A stretch of DNA of 64,000 bases from Nitrospira sp. (GTDB taxonomy: Bacteria > Nitrospirota > Nitrospiria > Nitrospirales > Nitrospiraceae): positions 817,001-881,000 of the forward strand of contig CP126122.1 in NCBI GenBank assembly GCA_030123565.1, read 5' to 3'. The notes under the pieces were generated by a model. It was given only the letters and a program-made list of their open reading frames with translations, did no database searches and was not told the DNA's origin. Made by a program: the position numbers and the translations under genes. Positions within the stretch are counted from its first letter, which is position 1; every line of letters begins with the position of its first letter. Of this stretch, positions 1 to 9,778 are shown in pieces.

Positions 1-451
1 CACCCATGAGGTACTTGTTTTCGGCGACCACCGGATAGGTGAGGACCTGTTTGGTCTTGAACCCGGTGTTCTTGTCGTAGGTGACATCATGGGTGAGGGA
101 CGGATGGATGGCGCCGAGTTCGGCCTGGCTGTAGGCGTCGCCGACATTGACCGGGCGAAGGTATTTGGCGCAGAACCCCGGGAGGCTCTGTTCCGTGATC
201 GGGGTGCGGACTTCCTGAACGGTATCGAGGTGCGGGATCTTGGAGAAAATTTCTTTCTTTTCAGAGTCCACGACGAAGAGCGTGAGGTCTTCGGCGTCGA
301 AGCAACCCAGGATGTCATGGCGCAGGTCCAGCAGGATCTGGTCGATGTCGCCTGCCGCGAGAATTTGGGCGCTGATCCGCTTGACGCTTTCGGCGAATCC
401 GGATTTGAGGGTGGGGTCGCCGACACCGGGCAGCGGGGCTTTGGGCTGCAT
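1..451 (-). CDS. GAF-domain protein, N-terminal part (probable GspE/PilB-family ATPase), cut by window edge
   Basis: Only about 150 N-terminal residues are in the window; the reading frame is open to position 1. They form a GAF-like sensory domain, with motifs such as ILLDLRHDILGCFDAEDLTL and a following stretch FCAKYLRPVNVGDAY typical of the GAF domain that precedes some GspE/PulE/PilB secretion or pilus assembly ATPases in Nitrospirota. The ATPase part would lie outside the window, so that assignment is inference. The start at 451 was chosen because GGAG lies 8 bases upstream; an in-frame ATG at 520 has no visible ribosome binding site. The gene is 249 bases downstream of proS on the same strand. 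Confidence 0.6.
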   Translation of the reverse strand, partial: MQPKAPLPGVGDPTLKSGFAESVKRISAQILAAGDIDQILLDLRHDILGCFDAEDLTLFVVDSEKKEIFSKIPHLDTVQEVRTPITEQSLPGFCAKYLRPVNVGDAYSQAELGAIHPSLTHDVTYDKNTGFKTKQVLTYPVVAENKYLMG

Positions 452-700
452 CAAACGGTCTCCAGGAACAGGCTGCACGAGAGGCGAAACGCGGTCGATC
501 AGAAAGTCGATGCCGGGCATAAAAACCGTTGCAGGCAACGGGTTCCAGCCTGGTGCTTGCTGTGTGAGTCAGTGTAGCGCAACGTCCGGTCAAGGCAAGC
601 AAAAGACAATTTCCAGAAACCTCCTGGCGGTCGGTTTCGTGTGAAGCCGCGCCCTGAGGATCTACGGGATGTACGTGGACGACCGGCGAAGGGCCCGCGA

Positions 701-2407
701 CTAGGTGGTGTTGGTCAACAGCGAAGACAGGGTTGAGAGAACTTGGTCGGGAGTGATTTTTTTCGTCTCGCCGCTGTGGCGGGATTTCAACTCGACCTGA
801 CCTTGAGCCAGGCCCTTGTCGCCGATGACCAGGTGATAGGGCGCGCCGATCAGATCGGCGTCGTTGAATTTGACCCCGGCTCGGTCGTCACGATCGTCCC
901 AGAGGACCTCGAACCCCGCGTCTTGCAGGGTGTGATAGAGGGTGCCGGCCAGTTGCGTAACCGGTTGGGATTGGCTCAACGGCAAGAGCGTGACGTGGAA
1001 GGGTGCGATGGGAACCGGCCATTTGATGCCCTTGGCGTCGTGATTTTGTTCGATCGAGGCGGCGGCGGTGCGGCTCACGCCGATGCCGTAACAGCCCATG
1101 ACCGCCAGTTGTTCTTGCCCCTGCGCATCCAGAAACGTGGCCTTCATGGCCTGGCTGTATTTCGTGCCCAACATGAAGACGTGGCCGACTTCGATGCCCT
1201 TGGCGGTCTTCAATGTGCCGTCCTTGCGCGGAGAGGGATCGCCCGCCTGCGCATTGCGGAGGTCGGCGAACCGGTCCACGGTGAAATCACGCTCCCAGTT
1301 GGCATCCACGAAATGGGTGTCGGCCCGATTGGCTCCGACGACGAAGTTGGCCATGGCCTTCACGGCCCAATCGGCCAGGATGCGGACCTGCTTCAAACCG
1401 ACGGGACCGACGTAGCCGGCCGGTGTCCCGGCCAGGCTCGGAATCAGTTCAGGTTTGACGAGTTCGAGATCGGCGGCGCCGAGCAGACGTTTCACCTTGA
1501 TCTCATTGACCTCATGGTCCCCTCGAACGAGCACGGCGACGGTCTCTTTGCCCGTGTTGTAGAGCAACGTTTTGACGAGTCGGGCCGGCGTGATGTTCAG
1601 AAAAGTCGTGACCTCCTCGACCGTCCGTCGTCCGGGTGTCGGTACGGCGGTCAGGGGACGGCGGGCCGCGTCGTCGCAGGTCTCCGGAGGAAGGACTTCG
1701 GCCCGTTCGACGTTGGCCGCGTAGGTCCCTTCCTCGCTGTAGACGATGGTTTCCTCGCCGGTGTCCGCCAGCACCATGAATTCATGCGAGGAGGTTCCAC
1801 CGATCAATCCGGTGTCGGCTTCCACGGGGCGGAAGGTGAGACCGCAGCGCGTGAAGATGCGGTTGTAGGCGTCGTACATTTTTTGATAATTCACCCTGGC
1901 CCCGGCTTCGTCCTTGTCGAAGCTGTAGGCATCCTTCATGATGAATTCGCGCCCGCGCATCAAGCCGAAGCGCGGCCGGATCTCGTCGCGGAATTTCGTT
2001 TGGATCTGGTAGAAATTCAGCGGCATCTGTCGATAGGAACGCACTTCCCGGCGGAAGAGATCCGTAATCACTTCTTCGTGCGTCGGCCCCAGGCAGAAGT
2101 CGCGTTCGTGCCGATCCTTGAAGCGGAGCAGTTCCTTGCCGTAGAAGTCCCAGCGGCCTGTTTCGCGCCACAGCTCGGCCGGGGAGGCCACCGGCATCAG
2201 CAGCTCCTGGGCGCCGGCACGATTCATTTCCTCGCGGACGATGCGCTCGATTTTGCGGAGCACCCGCAGGCCGAGCGGCAGATAGGTATAGATACCGGCT
2301 GCGACCTTTCGGATCATGCCGGCGCGCAGCATCAGGCGGTGGCTGACCGTTTCGGCCTCGCCCGGATCTTCGCGCAGGGTGGGGATGAGGGTTTCGGAGA
2401 CGCGCAT
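701..2407 (-). CDS. proS: Prolyl-tRNA synthetase (bacterial type)
   Basis: A 568-residue class II aminoacyl-tRNA synthetase that charges tRNA-Pro in the cytoplasm. The N-terminus (MRVSETLIPTLREDPGEAET) is classical for bacterial ProS. Class II motif 2 is seen around FRDEIRPRFGLMRGREFIMK, the editing (INS) domain lies in the middle, and the C-terminal anticodon-binding domain contains WDDRDDRAGVKFNDADLIG. Length matches the usual ~570 residues. The open frame extends further upstream, but that part is antisense-like read-through of rseP; the ATG at 2407 lies 5 bases after the rseP stop, implying co-transcription and perhaps translational coupling, as no clear ribosome binding site is visible. 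Confidence 0.96.
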   Translation of the reverse strand: MRVSETLIPTLREDPGEAETVSHRLMLRAGMIRKVAAGIYTYLPLGLRVLRKIERIVREEMNRAGAQELLMPVASPAELWRETGRWDFYGKELLRFKDRHERDFCLGPTHEEVITDLFRREVRSYRQMPLNFYQIQTKFRDEIRPRFGLMRGREFIMKDAYSFDKDEAGARVNYQKMYDAYNRIFTRCGLTFRPVEADTGLIGGTSSHEFMVLADTGEETIVYSEEGTYAANVERAEVLPPETCDDAARRPLTAVPTPGRRTVEEVTTFLNITPARLVKTLLYNTGKETVAVLVRGDHEVNEIKVKRLLGAADLELVKPELIPSLAGTPAGYVGPVGLKQVRILADWAVKAMANFVVGANRADTHFVDANWERDFTVDRFADLRNAQAGDPSPRKDGTLKTAKGIEVGHVFMLGTKYSQAMKATFLDAQGQEQLAVMGCYGIGVSRTAAASIEQNHDAKGIKWPVPIAPFHVTLLPLSQSQPVTQLAGTLYHTLQDAGFEVLWDDRDDRAGVKFNDADLIGAPYHLVIGDKGLAQGQVELKSRHSGETKKITPDQVLSTLSSLLTNTT

Positions 2408-2412
2408 GCAGG

Positions 2413-3804
2413 TTATGGAGAAATCAATCGCTCGATATCGTTCCAGAAAGCAAAAATCATGATGCCCACGAGCAGAACCAGACCGACCTGTTGCGCCAGT
2501 TCCCGCTGGCGGTCTTCCAGAGGCTTTCTGCGGATGGCTTCGATAAAGAAAAACAGCAGGTGGCCGCCGTCCAAAATGGGAATGGGCAAAAGATTCAGTA
2601 CACCCAGGTTGATGCTGAGCATGGCCATGAGGAACACCAAATTCGAGGGGCCCTGTTCGGCTGCGTCGCCGGCGGTCTTGGCGATCGTGAGCGGTCCGCC
2701 GATGTTCTTGCGGGAGATTTCTCCCGTGATGATCTTGTAGATCCCCACCACCGTGAGTTCGGTCCAACTCCACGTAGCTTGGGCGCCGAGCCACGGCGCT
2801 TTGAGGGGATCGTTCGTTTGTAAAATCGTTTGGTTCTGGGCGGAAATGCCGATCTTGCCGACTTCGACCGTCTTCCCGTCCACCGTGGTTTTTTCACCCA
2901 ACGGCGTCACGGCCAGCGATTGGACGGCTCCGTTGCGTTGGATGTCGAATTGCAGTGCTCGGTTGGGGCTTTCGCGCACCAGTGTGGTCATCTGCGACCA
3001 GGTGAAGATGTCGTGTCCGTCGATACGGACGACGCGGTCTCCCGCCGACAGACCCGCTGCCTGTGCGCGTGATCCGGGGATCACGGCCGTGATGACCGGC
3101 GCCCGTTCCTCGATGCCGAGCTGATAGACGGTCGTGGCCTTGCCGTTGTCCTGCACCGTCGTCTTGCCCGGGGTGACCAACGTCGTCTTGACCTGTTCTC
3201 CGCGGGTAAAGTCCAGCGTGAGTTGTTTCCCGTTGCTTTGAGCGATGTACTTCAGCAGTTCGGCGCTGGTCGAGATTTCCTTCTCATTGACCCGGATGAC
3301 GCGATCGCCCGGTTTCAGCCCGGCCTGATCGGCTGGTGATCCCGGCAGCACTGCTTCGATTTCCGGAATGATGTCCTTGAAGCTGGGGACCGGCAGGGTA
3401 TAGCCGAGCCCGAGATAGGCCGTGTAAATGAGATAGGCCAGAATGAAGTTGAAAATCGGTCCGGCGGCCACGATGAGGGTCTTGCCCCAGAGCGATTGGT
3501 GGGCGAACGCGCGTTTCTTCTCCTCCGGTGTAATCGTCTCCTGTTCATCTTCTCCGAAGAGCTTGACGTAGCCTCCCAACGGCACGGCCGACAATAGGTA
3601 TTCCGTTTCGCCGACTTGCCGTCCGAAAATCTTCGGTCCGAAGCCGAGGGAAAACTTCAGGACCTTGACCCCGACCCAGCGGGCGGCCAGAAAATGTCCC
3701 ATTTCATGAAAGGCGACCAGGACGCCCAGCACCACCAGGAATGGAATGGCCCAGTGGGTCAGAAGCGAGACGAAATCCGGCGACCAAGCAAAGGCTGTTC
3801 CCAC
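2413..3804 (-). CDS. rseP: Site-2 intramembrane zinc metalloprotease RseP
   Basis: A 463-residue integral membrane protease of the M50 family. In the family it cleaves anti-sigma factors and leftover signal peptides within the inner membrane. The zinc site HEMGH is at residues 33-37 inside the first membrane segment, and the partner motif LLPIPILDGG is near the C-terminus. Two PDZ domains lie between, visible as repeated GDRVIRVNEKEI and GDRVVRIDGHDI. Length fits the family. It lies between dxr (25 bases upstream) and proS (5 bases downstream) in the isoprenoid/envelope operon, a common neighbourhood for rseP. Confidence 0.95.
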   Translation of the reverse strand: MGTAFAWSPDFVSLLTHWAIPFLVVLGVLVAFHEMGHFLAARWVGVKVLKFSLGFGPKIFGRQVGETEYLLSAVPLGGYVKLFGEDEQETITPEEKKRAFAHQSLWGKTLIVAAGPIFNFILAYLIYTAYLGLGYTLPVPSFKDIIPEIEAVLPGSPADQAGLKPGDRVIRVNEKEISTSAELLKYIAQSNGKQLTLDFTRGEQVKTTLVTPGKTTVQDNGKATTVYQLGIEERAPVITAVIPGSRAQAAGLSAGDRVVRIDGHDIFTWSQMTTLVRESPNRALQFDIQRNGAVQSLAVTPLGEKTTVDGKTVEVGKIGISAQNQTILQTNDPLKAPWLGAQATWSWTELTVVGIYKIITGEISRKNIGGPLTIAKTAGDAAEQGPSNLVFLMAMLSINLGVLNLLPIPILDGGHLLFFFIEAIRRKPLEDRQRELAQQVGLVLLVGIMIFAFWNDIERLISP

Positions 3805-3829
3805 AACGAGACTCCTTGGGTTCAGAGTA

Positions 3830-4990
3830 TTACCGCGTCAAGGCATGCACGAGGGCTTCGGCTTTTTCCCGGGCCCAACGATCGGCTTGCAACGCATCAT
3901 CCAAGCCGTCGATCTGGCGAGGCGCATGTGCTTCCATTGTACTCCGAATGATGTCCGGAATATCGAGAAAACGAATTCCATTCTGGAGAAAGGCCTCCAC
4001 CGCCACTTCGTTGGCGGCATTCATCGCCGCCGGCATGGTCCCGCCGATCCGCAACGCCTCGTACCCCAGATGCAGACAGGGGAAGCGATCGTGATCCGGT
4101 TTGAAGAACGTCAAGGTGCCGATGGCGGTAAGGTCCAGCGACGGCAAGTCCAACGGCATCCGCACGGGATAACGCATGGCGTAGGAAATCGGGGTGCGCA
4201 TGTCGGGGAGCCCTAACTGGGCGATCACCGACCGGTCCCGGTACTCGACCAGGGAATGGATGATGCTCTCACGATGGACCAGCACTTCGATCTGGGCATC
4301 GGGAATGTCGAAGAGCCATCGCGCCTCGATCACTTCCAGCCCTTTGTTCATCAACGTGGCCGAGTCGATCGTAATCTTCGACCCCATTTTCCAGTTGGGA
4401 TGTTGCAACGCGCGTTCCGGCGTGACGTCCTGCAATTGTTCGCGGGTGAACTCCCAGAGCGGCCCTCCGGAGGCGGTCAGGACCACACGTTTGACGTCTT
4501 CGCGCCGATGCCCTTCGAGTGATTGGAAGATGGCGCTGTGTTCACTGTCGACGGGGAAAATGCGGACCAGATGTTTCTTGGCTTCCGCCTGCATCAAGGC
4601 CCCGGCCATGACCATCGGCTCCTTGTTGGCGAGGGCGATATGTTTGCCGGTGCGAATCGCGGCCAGTGTCGGGACCAATCCAGCGCCGCCGACGATGGCC
4701 GACACGACCAATTCGGCTTCCGGCGCCTGGGCGACTTCCGCGACGCCGTCGTGTCCCGCGAGAATCCGGACCGGGAGATCGGCGCAGCGCTGGCGCAGTC
4801 TTGCGGCGGCAGCCTCGTTCGCCAGCGCCGCGACCGCCGGGCGAAACCGGCGGATCTGCTCCTCGAGTTTGTCGTCGTTCGAGCCGGCGGTCAGGCCGAT
4901 GACGCGAAACTCCTGTGGGAATCGTTCCACGATGTCGAGGGTGTTGGTTCCGATCGAGCCGGTCGAACCGAGGATGACGATGTGCTTCAT
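3830..4990 (-). CDS. dxr: 1-deoxy-D-xylulose 5-phosphate reductoisomerase
   Basis: A 386-residue enzyme that converts 1-deoxyxylulose 5-phosphate to 2-C-methylerythritol 4-phosphate with NADPH, the second step of the MEP isoprenoid pathway. The N-terminal MKHIVILGSTGSIG is the NADPH-binding loop. The family motifs VDSEHSAIFQ and IDSATLMNKGLE, with the metal and substrate residues, are present. Start at 4990 was chosen because the dinucleotide-binding strand begins there and GGAG lies about 9 bases upstream; an upstream ATG in the same frame would add 12 unconserved residues. It follows cdsA by 32 bases and supplies precursors for the UppS product encoded upstream. Confidence 0.96.
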   Translation of the reverse strand: MKHIVILGSTGSIGTNTLDIVERFPQEFRVIGLTAGSNDDKLEEQIRRFRPAVAALANEAAAARLRQRCADLPVRILAGHDGVAEVAQAPEAELVVSAIVGGAGLVPTLAAIRTGKHIALANKEPMVMAGALMQAEAKKHLVRIFPVDSEHSAIFQSLEGHRREDVKRVVLTASGGPLWEFTREQLQDVTPERALQHPNWKMGSKITIDSATLMNKGLEVIEARWLFDIPDAQIEVLVHRESIIHSLVEYRDRSVIAQLGLPDMRTPISYAMRYPVRMPLDLPSLDLTAIGTLTFFKPDHDRFPCLHLGYEALRIGGTMPAAMNAANEVAVEAFLQNGIRFLDIPDIIRSTMEAHAPRQIDGLDDALQADRWAREKAEALVHALTR

Positions 4991-5022
4991 GGCATGCTCC
5001 AGAGCGGACGGACGGTTATCCG

Positions 5023-5871
5023 TCACACGTGATTGACGATCGCGACATAGTAGTAGAAGGCCGGGCCCGTGAACAAGAGACTATCCAGACGATCGAGCAT
5101 GCCTCCGTGTCCTGGAATCAGCGCGCCGGAATCCTTGAAGCCCGCACTGCGTTTCACGGCCGATTCCACCAGATCGCCGAGGAGACCGGCCAGCGTGAGT
5201 CCCACGCCCAACACCAGACAGTCCAGCAGCGAGAAGGCGGGCAAGAACCAGGCACGTGCGGCGAAGGCCATCAAGCATGCGAGGATCAGGCCACCCGCCA
5301 GACCTTCGTATGTTTTCTTGGGGCTGATGACCGGTGCGAGCGCCCGCCGTCCCATGGCCTTTCCGGCCACGTAGGCTCCCGTATCACCGGCCCAGGTCAC
5401 GAGTACCACGAAAAAAATCAACAGGGCCCCGTCGGGCAATCCTCTGGTGAGCAGAAGACAGCCGAGAGTCAATCCGATGTACAGGACTCCCATCACCAGG
5501 ACCATGCCGTCCGTGAGCGCGTCCCGCAGCGGTTTCCCCGACAGCAGGGGCAGGCACAGTGCGAGGATGACGGTGCCCAACAGCACGGCGCGATCGTTCA
5601 CGAGTGCGGGCCACTGCGCGCTGCTCAGCAAAAGGCCGGTGGCCGCGACACCCAACCAATTCCACCAGGGCCACGGTTCCTGCCCCAGATGGAGTCGATA
5701 AAATTCTCCCACGGCCACCATGCCGGCGATCACGACGAGGCCGAAGAAGGCCGTCGGTCCGAGGTCGTGCACGAGGACATAAAAGATCGGAAGGAAAATC
5801 ACTGCCGCGAGGACGCGACGGACGGCTTCTGCTGATGAGCGTGGTCGAGCGGCTTCCAGGGGGTTCTGCAT
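5023..5871 (-). CDS. cdsA: Phosphatidate cytidylyltransferase (CDP-diglyceride synthase)
   Basis: A 282-residue multi-pass inner-membrane enzyme that makes CDP-diacylglycerol from phosphatidate and CTP, the branch point of phospholipid synthesis. About seven hydrophobic segments are visible. The signature region is present as SPKKTYEGLAGG, followed by GLLGDLVESAVKRSAG and the C-terminal HGGMLDRLDSLLFTGP, where the conserved aspartates lie. The ATG at 5871 was preferred because GAGAAG lies upstream; a GTG at 5907 would add 12 residues. It is between uppS and dxr, the usual order for this operon. Confidence 0.94.
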   Translation of the reverse strand: MQNPLEAARPRSSAEAVRRVLAAVIFLPIFYVLVHDLGPTAFFGLVVIAGMVAVGEFYRLHLGQEPWPWWNWLGVAATGLLLSSAQWPALVNDRAVLLGTVILALCLPLLSGKPLRDALTDGMVLVMGVLYIGLTLGCLLLTRGLPDGALLIFFVVLVTWAGDTGAYVAGKAMGRRALAPVISPKKTYEGLAGGLILACLMAFAARAWFLPAFSLLDCLVLGVGLTLAGLLGDLVESAVKRSAGFKDSGALIPGHGGMLDRLDSLLFTGPAFYYYVAIVNHV

Positions 5872-5916
5872 CGGCTTCTCGCACTGGAAGGCTCCCGGTT
5901 TCACCACGAAGAGAGG

Positions 5917-6702
5917 TTAGGAGGAGACGCTGCTGAACACGCGGCCGAAACGGCGCTCGCGCCGCTGGTATTCGAGCAATGCGACCAACGTTTCGCGGCG
6001 GCGAAAGTCCGGCCAGAGGGTCGGGGTGAAATACAGCTCCGTATAGGCCAGCTGCCACAAGAGGAAATTACTGATGCGGGTCTCGCCGCTGGTGCGGATC
6101 AGGAGGTCCGGATCCGGGAGACCATGGGTATAGAGAGCCTGTTGCAAGGCCTGCTCATCGAGTTGATCCACCGACAGCCGGCCGTCCTGGACCGCCCTTG
6201 CCAGCTCTTTGGCCGCATCGACCAGTTCCGCTCGGCCGCCGTAGCTGAGGGCGACATTGAGGATCAAGCGATTCAGGTGAGCGGTCTCCTGTTCCGTGGT
6301 GCGGACCCACTGGAGCGCCGAGGGAGGGAGGGATGACACCCTCCCGATGGTTTGAAATCGGACCCCCTGTTCCACCAGGCTCGAACGTTCCGTCGAGAGA
6401 TAATGTTCCAGCAGACCCATCAGGGCCGTGATTTCTTGGGCGGGCCGGTTCCAGTTTTCTTGAGAAAAGGCATAGATCGTCAGGATCTTGATGCCGAGTT
6501 CGAGCGAGAGTGAGATCAATTCCCGAACGGACTTGATGCCCTCCTGGTGCCCGGCAATACGCGGCAGGCCTCGTAACTCCGCCCATCGGCCGTTGCCGTC
6601 CATGATCACCGCCAGATGTTTCGGTAGCAGGTCCGGTTCGAGTTTTGAGAGCAGATCGGAGTCAGGGGCAGGCTCGATATCGCGGGACCGAGAATCGTTC
6701 AT
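5917..6702 (-). CDS. uppS: Isoprenyl transferase (undecaprenyl diphosphate synthase)
   Basis: A 261-residue cis-prenyltransferase that extends farnesyl diphosphate with isopentenyl diphosphate to the C55 lipid carrier of peptidoglycan and LPS synthesis. The phosphate-binding motif MDGNGRWA is near residue 36, and LYTHGLPDPDLLIRTSGETR and LLWQLAYTELYFTPTLWPDF are the C-terminal family motifs. The open frame continues upstream, but the ATG at 6702 fits the family length. This is the first gene of the minus-strand operon and is divergent from tldD; promoters for both presumably lie between 6703 and 6898. Confidence 0.95.
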   Translation of the reverse strand: MNDSRSRDIEPAPDSDLLSKLEPDLLPKHLAVIMDGNGRWAELRGLPRIAGHQEGIKSVRELISLSLELGIKILTIYAFSQENWNRPAQEITALMGLLEHYLSTERSSLVEQGVRFQTIGRVSSLPPSALQWVRTTEQETAHLNRLILNVALSYGGRAELVDAAKELARAVQDGRLSVDQLDEQALQQALYTHGLPDPDLLIRTSGETRISNFLLWQLAYTELYFTPTLWPDFRRRETLVALLEYQRRERRFGRVFSSVSS

Positions 6703-6837
6703 GGAGCGGCGTGAACACCTTTTCTTATGCTGTGTGGATCTCCGTGGAGGTAAGGCGAGTCTAGCGGTGAGGGCGTTGAAAGTCAAACAGTATTTCCCAA
6801 TTTCGCTGTATTTGCAGATGGTTCTGGCGCGCTTGCA

Positions 6838-6867
6838 TTGCGACCGCGGAAATGACTGCGTTATACT
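6838..6867 (+). promoter_or_regulatory. Putative sigma70 promoter of tldD-tldE
   Basis: TTGCGA (6838-6843) and TATACT (6862-6867) are separated by 18 bases, 32 bases before the tldD start at 6899. The -10 hexamer is close to consensus and the -35 is moderate. The position in a divergent intergenic region is right, but no transcript data are available. Confidence 0.5.
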
Positions 6868-6898
6868 CACCCACCATATGAAAAAAGGGAGTGGCTCC

Positions 6899-8335
6899 AT
6901 GACGAAGGATGATTCCGGGGTGCCGGAACGTTTCGGGATGACCGATCGAGAAATCGAGCAGGCGCTGGGACGGGTCAAGGTACCGGCGGTTGATTATGCC
7001 GACTTGTATTTCGAATACTGCCAGTCGGAGTCGGTCTCCATGGAAGAGGGGATCGTCAAGCGCGCGACGAAAAGTATCGGGCAAGGCGTCGGCGTACGGG
7101 CGACCGTGGGCGAGAAGACGGGATTTGCCTATTCCGATGAACTGACACCGAAAGACCTGAACATCGCCGCGGATACGGCGCGGTACATCGCCGATTCCGG
7201 CCGTGGGACGGAACCGGTTCCCGTGACGCAGCGGCCGGCTGTGGCGCGCGACCTCTATCCCCACGACCGAACCGACATCGAAGTGGCCACCCGCGATCGA
7301 GTCACCCTGCTCAATGCAATCGACGTCGAAGCCAGACGGTACGATCCCCGGATCAAGAACGTGATGGCATCCTACAATACCGAATATAAGGTCATGCTGG
7401 TCGCGACTTCGGACGGCCTCATGGTCGGAGATATCCAGCCCCTGTCACGGTTGCAGGTGACCTGTATCGCCGAAGAAAACGGCAATCGACAGATCGGGAC
7501 GTTCGGCGGAGGCGGCCGGATCGGGTTGGAATATTTTCAGCAAGACCGGCGTTACCTGCAGTTCGCCAGGGAGGCGGCGCGGGGGGCGATCCTGAATCTC
7601 AGTGCCGTCGATGCGCCGGCCGGCGTGATGCCGGTCGTGTTGGGCGGCGGCTGGCCCGGTATCCTGCTGCATGAGGCGATCGGTCATGGGCTGGAGGCCG
7701 ACTTCAACCGCAAGAAGACCTCGGCCTTCTCCAACCTCGTAGGGAAGCAGGTGGCCTCGGAGGTCTGCACGATCGTGGACGACGGGACGTTGCCCTTTCG
7801 GCGCGGGTCGCTGAATGTGGACGACGAGGGCACGCCCACCAGCCGCACGGTCTTAATCGAGCGCGGCATCCTACGGGGCTACATCACCGATAAACTGAAT
7901 GCCCGCCTGATGGGGATCCCGGTGACCGGCAACGGACGGCGCGAGAGTTATCAAAGCGTGGTGTTGCCGCGGATGACCAATACGTTCATGCTGGCGGGCG
8001 AGTCCGATCCGCAGGACATCATCAAGTCCGTCAAGAAGGGACTGTACGCCGTGTCGTTCGGCGGCGGACAGGTCGATATCACCAACGGCAAGTTTGTCTT
8101 TTCAGCCAGCGAGGCCTACCTGATCGAAGACGGACAGATTACCAAGCCGGTCAAGGGCGCGACGTTGATCGGCAGCGGCCCTGAAATCCTGAAGCAGGTT
8201 TCTATGGTAGGGCACGATTTGAAACTGGATGAAGGGATCGGGACCTGTGGAAAGGAAGGGCAGTCTGTGCCGGTCGGAGTCGGATTGCCGACCATTCGCA
8301 TCGATGAAATCACCGTCGGAGGAACGAAGGCATAA
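6899..8335 (+). CDS. tldD: Metalloprotease TldD
   Basis: A 478-residue subunit of the TldD/TldE heterodimeric zinc protease, which in other bacteria degrades unfolded peptides and trims ribosomally made peptides such as microcin B17. The active-site motif HEAIGH starts at residue 258 and is followed by GLEADFNRKKTSAF. The ATG at 6899 was chosen because GGGAG lies 8 bases upstream; an ATG at 6878 in the same frame has no such site. tldE follows 2 bases after the stop, so both subunits are surely made from one message. No peptide-precursor gene was recognised nearby, so a housekeeping proteolysis role is the simplest reading. Confidence 0.94.
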   Translation: MTKDDSGVPERFGMTDREIEQALGRVKVPAVDYADLYFEYCQSESVSMEEGIVKRATKSIGQGVGVRATVGEKTGFAYSDELTPKDLNIAADTARYIADSGRGTEPVPVTQRPAVARDLYPHDRTDIEVATRDRVTLLNAIDVEARRYDPRIKNVMASYNTEYKVMLVATSDGLMVGDIQPLSRLQVTCIAEENGNRQIGTFGGGGRIGLEYFQQDRRYLQFAREAARGAILNLSAVDAPAGVMPVVLGGGWPGILLHEAIGHGLEADFNRKKTSAFSNLVGKQVASEVCTIVDDGTLPFRRGSLNVDDEGTPTSRTVLIERGILRGYITDKLNARLMGIPVTGNGRRESYQSVVLPRMTNTFMLAGESDPQDIIKSVKKGLYAVSFGGGQVDITNGKFVFSASEAYLIEDGQITKPVKGATLIGSGPEILKQVSMVGHDLKLDEGIGTCGKEGQSVPVGVGLPTIRIDEITVGGTKA

Positions 8336-8337
8336 CC

Positions 8338-9696
8338 ATGACACGTCTGATCGGTGAACAGGACTATACAACCGTCGCGCAGGACCTTCTGACGCGAGCG
8401 GCGAAACAGGGGGCGACCGCGGCGGATGTGATGGTGGCGGACGGCGAGACCCTCTCGGTTCAGGTTCGAATGGGGGCTGTCGATCGATTGACCAAGGCGC
8501 GTGAAAAGCGTTTGGGGCTCCGGGTCTTTTTCGGGCAGCGGTCCGCCAGCGCCTCGACCTCGGATTTTTCCCGCGATTCCTTGGAACGGTTCGTCGCAGA
8601 GACCTGCGCGCTGGCCCAAGCCGTCGTCGAAGACCCTGTGTCCGGCCTGCCCGAACCGGGACAATATGCCGCCGACTTTCCCGACCTGAACATTCATGAT
8701 CCCACGAAGCTCCAGACCGACCAGCAGATCGATCTCGCTCTCCGTGCCGAGCGCGCCGCCTTTGCCGCCGATCCACGTATCACGAATTCGGAAGGGGCCG
8801 AATGTGATTCGTCGTCCGGCCGGATCATCCTGGCGAACAGCCACGGATTTCTCGGTCACTATGCCAACAGCAGTTTTTCCCTGTCCGTGTCGCCGATCGC
8901 GTCGGATGCCGGCGGCATGCAGCGCGACTATTGGTACGGAGTCGATCGGGCCTTTGCGAAGCTGGAGAGTCCGGAAGCGATCGGGAGGGAAGCGACCAGG
9001 CGAACGGTGCGGAAACTCGGGGCCCGCAAGGTTCCCACCTGTTGCGCGCCGGTGATCTTTGAAGCCGAGGTGGCCGGTGGGCTGCTCGGCCATCTTTGCG
9101 GCGCCTTGTCCGGTTATGCGCTCTACAAGGGGGCGTCGTTTCTCATCGGGCAATTGGGAAAACAGATCGCGCCGGACTTTGTGACCATTTACGACGACGG
9201 CCGGATGCCCGGCGGACTGGGTACGCGTCCGTTCGACGGCGAGGGGCTGCCGACGAGGAAGCAGGCGGTGGTCGAACGAGGTCGCTTGATGAGTTATCTG
9301 TTGGATACCTATTCAGGGAAGAAACTGGGTTTGCCCTCGACCGGGAACGCGTCCCGCAGCATCGGCGAAAGCCCGTCGGCCGGGCCGACGAATTTTTATA
9401 TGGTACCCGGCACCACAAGGCCGGAAGACATCCTGGCGTCGGTGAAGCAGGGCCTGTATGTGACGGATCTCATCGGGTTCGGGATCAACATGGTGACCGG
9501 CGACTACTCTCGCGGGGCGAGCGGGTTCTGGATCGAAAACGGGGAGTTGGCCTATCCGGTGGAAGAGATTACCATCGCCGGCAACCTCACGCAGATGTAT
9601 GCGAACATCGAGATGATCGGCACGGACCTCGTGTTTCGCGGGCGGATTGCCAGCCCGACCGTGAAGCTGGCCGAGATGACCATCGCGGGCAACTGA
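8338..9696 (+). CDS. tldE: TldE/PmbA, partner subunit of TldD protease
   Basis: A 452-residue TldD/PmbA-family protein lacking the zinc-binding HExxxH motif, as expected of the E subunit. The family landmarks SGYALYKGASFLIGQLGK, DDGRMPGGLGTRPFDGEG and the C-terminal IGFGINMVTGDYSRGASGFW are clear. It starts two bases after tldD. In characterised systems TldE is needed for activity but has no catalytic zinc. Confidence 0.93.
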   Translation: MTRLIGEQDYTTVAQDLLTRAAKQGATAADVMVADGETLSVQVRMGAVDRLTKAREKRLGLRVFFGQRSASASTSDFSRDSLERFVAETCALAQAVVEDPVSGLPEPGQYAADFPDLNIHDPTKLQTDQQIDLALRAERAAFAADPRITNSEGAECDSSSGRIILANSHGFLGHYANSSFSLSVSPIASDAGGMQRDYWYGVDRAFAKLESPEAIGREATRRTVRKLGARKVPTCCAPVIFEAEVAGGLLGHLCGALSGYALYKGASFLIGQLGKQIAPDFVTIYDDGRMPGGLGTRPFDGEGLPTRKQAVVERGRLMSYLLDTYSGKKLGLPSTGNASRSIGESPSAGPTNFYMVPGTTRPEDILASVKQGLYVTDLIGFGINMVTGDYSRGASGFWIENGELAYPVEEITIAGNLTQMYANIEMIGTDLVFRGRIASPTVKLAEMTIAGN

Positions 9697-9778
9697 TATC
9701 GTATCGGAATTCTTATCCGGTCCGTTGTGTTCAGGGAGGAACCGATCGGATCTTCATGATGAAGCACAGGGGGGTACG

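Noticed and set aside
743..2740. A 665-codon open frame on the plus strand opposite proS and rseP
   Set aside because: It is antisense to two clearly conserved genes and its protein has no recognisable motif; long antisense frames are common at this GC content.
6833..6867. TTGCAT as a -35 box for tldD
   Set aside because: The spacing to TATACT would be 23 bases; the overlapping TTGCGA with 18 bases was preferred.
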